This document shows positions 21,801 to 32,600 of a stretch of DNA of 64,000 bases, in pieces. The position numbers and the translations under genes were made by a program. Location: the NCBI GenBank assembly GCA_029255685.2, contig CM055314.2:762399-826398 (forward strand), read 5' to 3'. The notes beneath the pieces were generated by a model. The model ran no database searches. It was not told where the DNA came from and saw only the letters and a list, made by a program, of their open reading frames with translations. The stretch is from Silene conica. Taxonomy: Eukaryota; Streptophyta; Magnoliopsida; Caryophyllales; Caryophyllaceae. Positions within the stretch are counted from its first letter, which is position 1; each line of letters opens with the position of its first letter.

Positions 21801-24513
21801 AAGGCAGTTATGTAAAGCGCAGTGAAAAATAGTGGCGCCGCCAAATCATGTGGTATTTGTGAGGATGTCGATATTGTCATAAGAACCAAGCCCTGTTAGT
21901 TTCTCCATAATCAAACCAAACCACAAAATTAATCATTATAAAGGTAATATGATATTTGATCCGTTTTAAGTTTGAAATGGACAGTATACGGTTTAAATTG
22001 GGAATTTGTTATTATGATATGTTGAGATGGAGTTGGAGAGAATTGATCACATCATTCACATGTTTTGGTTGTCATTGTCATTTGTCAGCAAACAACCTTT
22101 TGGTAGAATGATGTCATTTTAGTAGCCTTGGCTTATTTCTTTCCGGTCCGTCTTGCTCCAGACCGTAAGTTTGCTCTGAAACAATAAGACCTCTTACAGG
22201 TGTGAAAGTACATGGGTAGTGGGTCACCCCATGTGCTTTCCCACCCACCCCTAAATGGGTTTTTTGTGAGATAAAACGATATCCGTCTTTTTATTTCAGA
22301 TGGATTTGACGGTTTGAAATAAGAATTGGTGATTTCTTAAACCAGACAAACTCATTTGAGATATATTTCTCATCTTTCTAATTGCTTTCGTCTTCTCACT
22401 ACTAATTTACAAAATAAGTTTGGTATCAAACATGAAGTAATACTTCTACCATTTACCATTTACAACTAACATACTTGTAATATATGATAAAATGTAACCT
22501 TGTAGATTGAGTGTGGTTTTAATTTTATCGGTATTAAGCTTAAGACGGATCAAATACCATCAAGTGGAGTGATTTGATATGTATTTGACTCAGACCCGAC
22601 TTTTAGCCTATGCAGCCCAATTTTGGAGGGCTCAATAATGTGTCAAATTGTACATATAGTTAAAACTGTAGTAATAAGGTTGTATAATGAGTAATGACAT
22701 TAGTATGATGGTTGAAAACGGACTTCTTGTGCAAGACGTCCTGATTTTATCGGATCCTTTTATTTTTCTATCGCTTTTATCTATTTAAATTAGTCAAAAA
22801 TATTCTTTTAGCAAGCAAATATATATATGGTCATTTTTTTTGCATAGTTTAATCATAAATTTTAACATTGAATAATTTACTATTATTTATAATACATAAT
22901 ACGTTTTAATACTGATTTTGCATTCAAACGAAAAACTAAAAAAGAGGGCTCATTCAAAATTTCGCACAAGGTCTCCAAAATCTCGAAAATGACCCTAATT
23001 TGACCGAATAATGACGGTTTGAAATGAGAATTTGTGAATTTTATGAATTTGATAAGATGTACTCCCTCCTATTCCGAATAAATGTCACATTTGCCATTTT
23101 CGTCTATTCACCTAATTGTCACATATTCTATTTTGGGACATTGTTTATACTTATTTTATTCACTCTAACCCACAATAATACCCCACCTTACCCCACAACA
23201 CTACTTATTTTAATCACCTATACTCACAATAATAATCAATAATACATTCCCTCTCTCCAATCTTCCCACCCCACACATTACTTTACATTAAACAAATAAA
23301 TTCCTTAATTCCCGTACCAAACCCGAAATGTGACAGTTATTGGGAATATGAGGGAGTATGTCGTTTTAAAGCAAGGGGACATACAAGTCACACGGTCTTT
23401 AATTTCCCTTAAAGCAAAACCATGTTTAATAGTCAAAGACGATGATTAAGAAGGCAGGAAATAGAGTAGAAATTAGAAAAAAGTAAGAAAAAAAAGACAA
23501 ACCAAGAGAAAAATGGAGGAGGAAATAAGAGTAGTTATGAAGCGACCAAGGTAGGAATCAGCAAAGAAGGCACCCAAAAAGAGAGCAATAGCAGACACAC
23601 CATTCCATGAATTCACATTCTTAGCTGCTTCTGCAACTGGCTGTTTCATTACCGTTGTTAAGTACATTATCAAATTCCCTGCTATTCCGTAGTACGCAAA
23701 TCTCTCCGCCATTTCCACAACTACACCATATCCATCCACAACAACAATACAACATTATTAGAACGTTACTTTCTCCATTTTCCTATTTTCTTCTCATTTG
23801 CTTTTTGGAGGTCAAAATTTCCGAACTTTGACCGTAAATAAGTTAGAGAATGATAAATTTTAAGTTATGAAATTAGAAACTTTACAATTATTATTCAAAA
23901 ATCTGAAAAAAATTTAAATAAAAAAAATTAACGTAGAGGTGTCGAAAAAGACGGTCAAATGGTGCATTTTGGAGACTGCAATAGATTAAATGGCAAGAAA
24001 ACAAATAAATGAAGGAAGTATTTTTTTTTTTTTGGTGACGAGATGTTTAATCCCGGGAAATTTAAACGTTACTCTTTACACAACGTCTAAAAACTACTCT
24101 AAAAACACCATTTATTTACAACAAATTGCTTTGGTAAATGTTCATCTTACTTCAAAAGCCGAAAAGAGGTCAAGTAATACCCAAATTGGTAGATAAGACA
24201 AAAGCAAATTAATTTGGGAGTAGCATTATGTTTTTGTCTTATCTAACCACTTGGTTATTACTTGACCCGTCTTCAGCTTGTGATGGATATGTTCGTCTTT
24301 AATGAGAATTTGTGTTTTCAACATGTAGAAACGGAGTTTTAACATCCTTATAACTCAAACCCAGACGCTATCGAATTTTAACAAAAGTAAAAGATGAAAT
24401 AATGGAGTGAAATAATGGTGAAATAATGAGACAGAAGTGGGCTTACAGATGATAAAAATGGCGGATTTCCATCCTCCGAGTTTGTGATTCGGTTGGAGAT
24501 AAGCGGTAGGCAT
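15821..24513 (-). CDS. NPF (NRT1/PTR) transporter 1, NPF5-like
   Basis: Four exons on the minus strand: 24513-24447, 23720-23503, 21892-21375 and 16661-15821. Phases join cleanly to 547 residues, normal for the family. The proton-coupling ExxER motif is in exon 2 (VEMAERFAYYG), the family signature GGHKPCVQTFAADQFDE in exon 3, and FYDQMPEDMRS near the last helices in exon 4. About 12 membrane helices are expected. Such proteins are proton symporters for nitrate, peptides, hormones or metabolites, and the substrate cannot be read from sequence. The start (MPTAYLQPNH) sits beside an ATC microsatellite. Donor and acceptor positions match the neighbouring paralogue exactly in phase. Introns of 726, 1,610 and 4,713 bp carry MITEs. 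The frame is intact, so it is probably functional. Confidence 0.93.
16803..17045. repeat. hAT-like GC-rich MITE, copy 1 (NPF gene 1 intron 3)
   Basis: Ends TAGGGCTGTACAC and GTTGTCCAGCTATA are imperfect inverted repeats. The interior is dense in GGGCCGGGCC words. Related to 18040-18196. Confidence 0.65.
17265..17445. repeat. GACGG-family MITE (NPF gene 1 intron 3)
   Basis: The left side carries GCTTGTGACGGGTCGTG, the right side CTTGTGACGGATACTCTCCG and ends CAATGAGAATTTGTG. The middle reads CCCATGTGCTTCCC and AAATGGGCATTTTGTGAGA, shared with 22140-22330. Shorter relatives sit at 17590-17790, 18725-18915, 24230-24320 and 48125-48295. Confidence 0.6.
18040..18196. repeat. hAT-like GC-rich MITE, copy 2 (NPF gene 1 intron 3)
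   Basis: TAGAGTTGTACAC at the left and GTCCAGCTCTA at the right form the terminal inverted repeat. Flanking octamers GCCACTGA and AGTACTGA share five of eight bases, a weak 8-bp target duplication. Confidence 0.65.
18725..18915. repeat. GACGG-family MITE (NPF gene 1 intron 3)
   Basis: Pairs of GGATA(T/G)TATCCGTTATAAG and TTGTGACGGATAGTG-like words face each other around an AT-rich core. Confidence 0.45.
19321..20293. mobile_element. Middle MITE-like element of the nest
   Basis: 19321-19490 and 20158-20293 are the two halves of the dispersed family seen at 4325-4640 (ATACAACCATATGTATATGAGCATCG ... CAATAAAGCTC ... ATATCTGATG-type words). The halves are parted by the element at 19491-20157. 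Confidence 0.6.
19491..20157. mobile_element. Innermost TIR element of the nest (~665 bp)
   Basis: The left end has CTTTTTCACATACG then TTTACTCTTTCACATACG. The right end is the inverted counterpart, CGTATGTGAAAAAG preceded by GTATGTGAAAGAGTAAA. The interior is C-rich (19780-20000) with no open frame of note. Confidence 0.7.
22140..22330. repeat. GACGG-family MITE (NPF gene 1 intron 2)
   Basis: Shares CCCATGTGCTTTCCC, CCTAAATGGGTTTTTTGTGAGA and GATATCCGTCTTTTT with the copy at 17265-17445. Ends are GGTCCGTCTTGC and GACGGTTTGAAATAAGAATT. Confidence 0.55.
23062..23356. mobile_element. Stowaway MITE (295 bp, NPF gene 1 intron 2)
   Basis: TA (23060-23061) then CTCCCTCCTATTCCGAATAA at the left. 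At the right GTTATTGGGAATATGAGGGAG is followed by TA (23357-23358). Sub-terminal ATGTCACATTT and AAATGTGACAG are inverted too. TIR plus TA target identify a Tc1/mariner-type MITE. Confidence 0.85.
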
Positions 24514-24546
24514 GATGATGATGATGATGACGATGATGATGATGTT
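24511..24546. repeat. ATC/GAT trinucleotide microsatellite touching the NPF gene 1 start codon
   Basis: On the gene's strand the leader ends in repeated ATC units with one GTC interruption, and the last unit is the ATG itself. Slippage would lengthen the leader without changing the coding frame. Confidence 0.8.
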
Positions 24547-25199
24547 GTAATGTTGTTAGAGAAGAAGAATTTGAGGAATGAGTAATGAGGAATGAGGAAT
24601 ATGTTTTGGTGTGATATGTACGAGTGGGAATTTATTCATGAAAACAAGCTAACAACGAAAAGGTTACGACAGATGCATTTAATTTCTAGGACGTGTTTTG
24701 CTTTTCTACTACTAAATGCTATGGAGACTATAAATATCAAACTCTTCGGTAGATTTTGCTTAACACGGGTATTATCCGTTTTAAATTTAGCACGGGTTAA
24801 ATACTACCACATATAGGTAATAAAGACAAAAAAATGTCATTTTTTGGGTGACAGGTGGGGTAAATTGTACTATGTGTTTGACCTGTCATACGCTTAATAC
24901 CGATAATAACGGTTTAAAATGAGAAGTTATGCGAACTCTTTATTTGCACCGTTTTTGGCTTTTTATTTTATTTTCTTACCTCTCTTTCAACAATTTTCTA
25001 CTTAGATTTTACCTTATAAGACTCGGGTCATTTTGAAAATTCCGGTATCAATTACTCCCTCCATTCCAAATATTAATCATTTTTATACATATATTGAATA
25101 TATAAGACTTATATTTTAATCAAATATATAAAATTTATTATAACGGATTAAAGGATAATATTTATATATAATATTATATATAAATACATATAATTTGTA
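24547..25199. other. Upstream region of NPF gene 1
   Basis: Holds the presumed promoter on the minus strand. 24770-24925 has a degenerate GACGG-family repeat, and a half Stowaway end (ATTACTCCCTCCATTCC) lies near 25055. I could not fix a TATA box. Confidence 0.35.
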
Positions 25200-26265
25200 C
25201 TAGTTTTATACCCGTACAACAATTGTACGGTTCTATTTTTAAATATTTGGTTACTCATAAATATGTGATTGATTAACACAAATATAATTCGAAATAAAAA
25301 TTAAGTAGAAAATATATAAATTATTATAAATCATCAATTATTAAAATACACCATTTTTTCTGCTATAAAATCCGGCCTATTTCATTACTAATGTAAAAGG
25401 CAAATTTTATTTGTTACGGTTTCAGAATTAACGGATTTTTTTATTAAGAATATTGATCCCGTGGTTTTTTTTATTACCTACTTGTGTGTTCTTTTTAAAT
25501 GTCAATTATTTGATTATTATCAATATCGTCTTAATCTCTTAAGAGTAGATCTACATGAATAAGATTAATTTGCAGTTTTTTTAGCATAATAAAATTATAA
25601 TTTCCAGATCAGTTTATTTCCAGTATTTTATTCCAATATTTTATTAGTATTAGTATTATCATTAATCATTAATATGCAACCTGATTAATAAACGTAATAT
25701 ATCCACTGAATAATTTTTAGTTGACTTTGAGCTATTTAGGTTGGAATTCCCGTTTTGTTTATTTTTTGTGCTGATTTTCAGTTTAATTTTTTCTAATATA
25801 CAGGATTTTTATTACGACATTGGCGAAATGTAATCATTTTGATATATATTGGACCGTTGTATATCGTATTTTAACGGATTTTATTTTGTTTGATATCTTA
25901 ATTTGTATTTGATTTGATTGGGAATTGGAGAATATAATGTAATTTAATTATTGGACTGTAATTATTTTTCGTGTTTGTAATTTTTTGTTTCTCGGATTTA
26001 ATTTTGGACCGTTCTATATCGTATTTTATTGAAACGTTGTATACTGTTATTTATATTTTCGATGAACAACAATTTGATCGTATCATATTTTATTATGACA
26101 ATGACGGAATGTAATACTGTAATCGATTACGTAATTAGGAATGAGAATTCTGAATTTAGGAGTGATGGAAATTAAATCAAACTAAAAGTTAGTGGGTGGT
26201 TTTTTTTCCTTATTTCAAGGAACCAATCAAAATGAGTTAAATTCTATTCCTTTTATAGAGAGAGA
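25200..26265 (-). mobile_element. Non-autonomous Helitron (1,066 bp)
   Basis: On the minus strand it starts TCTCTCTCTATAAAAGGAAT after an A (26266 complement) and ends ...GGTATAAAACTAG before a T. A perfect 8-bp stem CCGTACAA/TTGTACGG with a 3-nt loop lies 8 nt before the CTAG end. These are the three Helitron hallmarks: 5' TC, a 3' hairpin with CTRR, and insertion between A and T. The first ~50 bp align with the Helitron at 41948. No Rep/helicase frame is present. Confidence 0.85.
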
Positions 26266-26632
26266 TTTGGTTTTTATTATTTTGATCTGAAATTAAAATG
26301 ATTTTTTGAGGAGAGCATGAACCCTTTGTTACTCGACGTACCCGGTCGAGTGGCCAACGTACTCGGTCGAGTACACATGATGACAGATTGACAGCTCAAA
26401 CACGAATCTGTTCGAATGTATGCGGTCGAGTACCAAGACGTACTCGGTAGAATACACAATACTCGGTCTAAATATTGGCTATATAATCGAATATTGACTA
26501 TACGGTGTGGTTTAACGATTGTCAATCTCTGTTCGGGTAAATAGTATCTAACAAAGGTTACACTTCATGCAGTTTGTATAAATTGGGCCATAGGCCATCT
26601 CATTTGTATTCATTCACTTAAGAACAAGATCG
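26266..26632. other. Spacer between the two NPF genes, with CGGTCGAGT repeats
   Basis: 26330-26475 repeats CGGTCGAGT about five times, including GTACTCGGTCGAGTAC at 26359-26374. It could be a fragment of an LTR. The final part, to 26632, is the 3' side of NPF gene 2. Confidence 0.5.
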
Positions 26633-29600
26633 TTATTCATCTGCTTGAGTTCTCTTCCAAACAAACCGTTTAGAAACCAATACATAGACCACCAAATTCA
26701 AAGAACAAAATCCAGCCACAACCCAATAAAAATGATCGAGATGAGCTCGATTAAGGTTATCGATTAACCACTTTTCGCCTGTTCTTGAACTAATCTCTTG
26801 CACAAGCGATATGGCCGCAGTACTCATCATAGCTCCGATTCCTATAGCACCATTAGTAAATGCCGATCCCATACTCCTCATATCCTCTGGCATTTGATCA
26901 TAGAATATTTCTTGTATACCAACATACGTAAAAAAACCACTTACTCCCATTATTACAAATTGTGGGAATAACCATCTTACACTTATGGGAACTGTTGCTT
27001 TCGGAACATCACTTAGTCCATTTATACTCGCGACATGGACTCTCTTTGTCTCAACCAAGGCAGCTACCATAATCGCAAGGACCGACAATGCTAACCCAAT
27101 CCCGATCCTCTGCAAGGTATTTATCCCGGTAGGGCATTTAGTGAGTTTTCTCATTATAGGAACAAATAATTTGTCGTAAATTGGTACAGTAATTAGGACT
27201 GTGATTCCCTGAAGAACTTGTAAAGAGGCCGGTGGGATCTTAAAATTAGGTCCGATTGAACGCTCCATCGTCGAGCCTTGCTTGATAAAAAATGTGTGGA
27301 CTTGAGCGACTACGACTGCATATGCAAACGTGCAAATCCAAATTGGGATTAAACGAAGAATGAGTTTCACTTCTTCCACTTGGTTTTGTGAGCAAAGTCT
27401 CCATGGATCCTTTCTTGCGTTCGTTGCGTCTTGCTTATCGATTATCATTGCCTTGTCCAGAAATCTGCTACCAATAGCCAAATTAGTTCAACTATACTTA
27501 CATTTCAACATTATGTTTTCAGTTTAATCAATACACTGAATTCAAACATCTGCAGTAGGTCTCATGAGAGACTGCCTTTCAATAAGTTTATTGAGAGACT
27601 ATTATACAAATTTAAGAAAAAGTGATAGTAAAAGTAATAAAATTGGTACAAATCATGATTAAAGCTAAAATAAGTACATTTATTAGGTAAATAGGTACGA
27701 AACTATTATGGTATAATTAATGACAAAAGGGTCACGGAATACAAATGAAATGGTACGAAAGAATGGTCTCTCAATAATTTATTGAAATACCGTCTCTCAC
27801 AAGTTTTAGTGAACATGTAAAAGGGGGTAAGTTATAAAAGAAAAATCAATTTCATACACTATTTATCTCTACCCAAATTCTAGAATAAGACGGTTTGACA
27901 CCATGAGATATCCTTTTTCAAGAGTTCTTTACAAATGACAATCATAGACACGATTCGAAAACACAAACTCAACATGAAGTTAGCAGGTTAGGGTTATGAC
28001 ATTATGAGTTTGTGACCCATTGAATCAATTGGGTTATCTATCTATTAATATAATAAAAAGACAAACTAAAGCATGACATTTCATCATTCAACTATTTTAG
28101 AGTAAATTATCAAGCCACGTCATTCTTTCTTATTTTGAAAAAGGAAAAGAAAAATGATTTTTTCAACATTAAATGTAAATTAAAGCACCAATGTCGATCA
28201 TTCAATCTATTTTGAATAATAATTCACAAATAAAAGTTTAGAAATTTTTATTTTGACAAAAAAAATTTAGGTTAAATTAATTACATAACAAAAAAATGAA
28301 AAAAAACAATAATAGTGACAAAAGACTAATAAAGATATCAATATTCGTGCCAAAATACTAATAATCCATGGCAAAAACTTAGTAAATTACGGAAAATATA
28401 TTTTGACTATATTATTGCAATGTAGATATTTGATTAATAAATTAGTTTTTTTCTTATAAGTCTTTTTTGTGATCAAGGTTTATTGCGGTTTTAAATCTGA
28501 ACTTGTATAATACCACTAGCGTGACAATATATCTAATTTCGTAAATTTTACGGATATTACAACTAGTTAGTTAATACAACCATGACACGAAAGTGCAATG
28601 GAATAATCTTATATAAAGTTCTTTTTTTACCATGTCATATTTTGACAATCTCAATAACTAAGAACATTTTATCACAATGGAAAAACTTTATATAAAATTC
28701 TTCCATAATCCACGACTATTTGATTAATATTATTAATTGGCTAATTATTCATTGGGACTCACAAGTTTTTCTTATTTTTTGAAAGAACTTGGTTCTTGTT
28801 TGCAAACCAAGTTTGTCAATTTAAAAACAAACTTTTGTTTGCAATGGAATAAACTTTTTTTTTTTTTTTTTTTTTTTTCAAATGAGCGCACTAAGTCGCA
28901 GGTGAAAATCGAACCCCGACTCCATGGTTGGGGTAAGAGCGCTCTTACCACTTGAGCTAACTCTTGTTCTCATGGAACAAACTTTATTTTAAAAGTTTAA
29001 TTTAACAAACACAATAAAAGAACCCTCTATTGCTATTGCTCTAACGTTGCATAATTAACATTACATTCTGAGTATAGGAAACTCAATCTGACTCTTAGTG
29101 TACCTTAGCCCCATATTCCTTCTCCATGGGTCTTTATTAGAACCTACCTACATTATTTTGTAAACACCATTATTTATAGTGGTTGAATCTCCTTGTAAAA
29201 CAGATTTTATTATCATACTTATTTTCTATTTTTTAATTATTACTAATGCAATATTCTTGAAAATTTACGGGGTTGTTAATTTCAATTTTTTAAACTATGT
29301 GTCAATTACCGGCGTTAGATAATGTAATAATATATTTTATGTAAATAAAAGCCTTAATATAAGAAGATAAAAAAGTATATAGATAGTCATATATATTGAT
29401 GTACATTTAAAAAAATTCTTGAAATTAAGTTATAGGAAAAAGTTATAAAAACGGTACATATAATATTATGCGTTATTAAGAAAGTAGGTTTTATTAAAAA
29501 TGTTGTCGATTAAGTGTGAAATAGTTATAGAACTTTGAGTGCTTTTAACGGAAGTAAAAAGTACGGTAATACGACAAAATAATACGTGATTTATTTTAAA

Positions 29601-32600
29601 AAATCATTAAACGTTAGACGTTTAAAATATTATTTATGAAAGCGTAATCTATACTTCGGAAATGAAAAATTATTAATTTTCAGTGAATTACATTTTAGAA
29701 CAAAAGTTGGAAAAATAATTTTTTCAAATAACTTATAATTTGAAATTTAATTAAATTATTTAACTTAAATAAACGAAATAGGGTATTTCGATATTGGAGA
29801 CAAAAGAATATAGGAAAAAAAGACAATGGTCATTGAAGTTCTCGAGCAACCTTGAGAACAAAAGGTAATTGAGGTCTACTTGTTATACATAATCATCATT
29901 CAAGTGTAATTATATGAATATTGAAATATTATAGTGCCACGCCAGCTTCATATCTCTTCCTGTTGTACTCGAGTAGTTAATGAAATATAATCATACAATA
30001 TGATAGTTCAAACAAAATTCGTCTATATCAAGACTTTCACACTAGATAGTGTCCATATATCAAGCTCATATAACTATATAAGAGTGTCATATATAATGAT
30101 ATTAGTCATCTTTCATTTCATACGATTTTTATAACTTACCTTTGAGTAATACTACGTACGAGTATTAAATTTCATCAAATTTAGCGCCAATTGTAAATGT
30201 ATATAGTTTTTAATTAATGAATTTATCATTTAGAAGAAAAGAATGCTACAACTACCTTACATAATAGATGCATAAATAATCCTATGTTAATTAGATGTCT
30301 CGCATAACAATATATTACCTGAATTGATTAGTATGTGCCAATTTGTGCATTTCCAAACCACCAAACCCGTCATCGTCATAACACAATCTTTCACTGTCAG
30401 AATGCACAATATTCAAGTCCCGTTTTTTATAGGCCACAACAATCACTTGAGCTACTCGAGTGAACGGGCTACCCACGGGTCGCTCCTTCCTATAGGTGCG
30501 ACTTCCAATGAGAAATACCAGCAACGCCAACCCTGCGCTGGCGGTCGGTATACTAAACCCTATTGTCCAACTAATATTTTCCTCGACGTACGTAACAATT
30601 ACAACCGCGGTCATTCCACCAATAGCAATCCCAAGAAACCACCAATTAAAGAAGGAGCTCTTGGTCTTTTTTTGCTCGGGTGTGTCCTCGTCAAATTGGT
30701 CTGCTGCAAAAGTCTGAACGCATGGTTTGTGGCCACCTTCACCGATGGCTGTTATGTATAACCCCAAGAAAAAGAGCGACATCATTATGTCGTGTGGTAT
30801 TTGTGGAGATGTTGATATGGTAATTAGAATCAAGCCCTGTTAGTTTGTTCCATAATCAAAACAATGAAATTAATCTACATGCAACAACCTTTTAGGATAA
30901 CATTATCAGTAAAACTCACCAAAATCTTAAAACTCTGTCAGATCAGCTTTTCACTAACTTTTACTATTATTATTATATTGTTCAGACTCATTTCAGATTC
31001 AGCTCAGACTTTATACATTATCCCTCACACCCACCTCAGACTTTTCTTATCGAATTTTACATAAAAAGGAAAATAATAATATTTTAACACATGTTAGCCA
31101 TTTATTGGTTCTCATTTATAAAACGGTGGGGTCAAGACTTTTGTAGAGTATTGGAGTTTTGTCTTAAGACTCATGTGAATCTTGTCTTAATACTCACCAG
31201 TAATCTCACCCTTAAATTCATTGTAAAAAGTTGGTTCACACAATACGTAACAATGACTAATAAACAATGACAAAATTTGACCAAAATATCGCAAGTGACA
31301 TAGATATTGAATGATAGTAGATAGCCTATGTAGAAAAAAGAATGGTCCGTATATATTCAGATATCACTGATTTAGCATTGACAATATCACGAGATATTGA
31401 AACTATATCGATATCGTTAAGGAACCGATATGCAATGACGCGCAGGGTTTAATGGACTAGATAATAGTGATCTTAAAAATAAGTCAAGTTTATTGTTGAC
31501 ACATAATCAATGATTATAAATGAGCTCATGGACCGGAAGTCCATTTATTGACCGGAAGTCAATTTAAGTTATAGAATTTGGAAAACAAAACTGTACAGTT
31601 TGCATTATCGAGTCATCATCATTTGTATTTCGAGATTAAGTTCATCATTGCATTTAGTTTTAATATTTACATTATTATTTGTTTTAGAATGTTGTTTAGA
31701 ATTAGTTACATATCATATGCATGCACATGATTAATTATATTGTTATGTTTTGATAAATATTTAAAAAGGAGAAATATTATCTTATGAGATACTCCAACGA
31801 GAATAATTTTTTATAGGAGCCTCTTATAAACGATCGTCAAATGATAATGTTTGATTTATTGAGTTTTGGGAACTCGAGATTGTACGTATATGAACCTCTG
31901 CGACACGATTGAAAGGTTATCATGATTATATCCAAAAAAAGGAAAATTTAAACTCAGGTAGAGTTACTTGAAGGAAATTATTAATGTCTCAACCTGATGT
32001 TTGAACATATGAGAATAATTATTTAAATGAGTTTTATGCTAAACATGTGAAATTCTTTTATGGCCCAGAAGTACCATAACGATTAGAAAATATTGTAGTC
32101 AAAATCGACAATGAGGATGTCAGCCGACAGCCACTACATATATGATTTAGAAATAAAATAAATAGCTCAAACGTATTGAATGATTTATTAAATAATTATC
32201 GTATTGATTCTCCTTAATACAAGGAATTAAGGAATGATGGTTACACCCTTTTCCCCTTCGATTAGGTTTTTTGTCCCAACGGATTTTTCCTAGCAAGGGT
32301 TATAACGAGGTAGCAATATAAGCGCATTATTACGCTATAGTCGTGATCGCCATTATTGTTGAGATGACAATTATTTTCGACATATCATGTTATGTCGTTT
32401 TGTAGAGAAGTTAAATCATTTTTGTGGAGAAGTTAAATCATTTACGCGTTGTATTCTTTTTCCTTAGCCATGACTTCGTCCCACTGGGTTTTTCATGGAA
32501 ATGTTATAATGAGGCAGCTTTGATATGTGTGTTTGAAGATTAGTGTACTATTCTCCTTCACTAGTGTTTTTCCCACGAGGTTTTTCTAGGAAGGTTTTTT

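Noticed and set aside
28898..28970. Possible tRNA gene on the minus strand
   Set aside because: Boxes A and B are present but the stems do not pair as a cloverleaf, and a poly(A) tail plus target duplication show it is a SINE.
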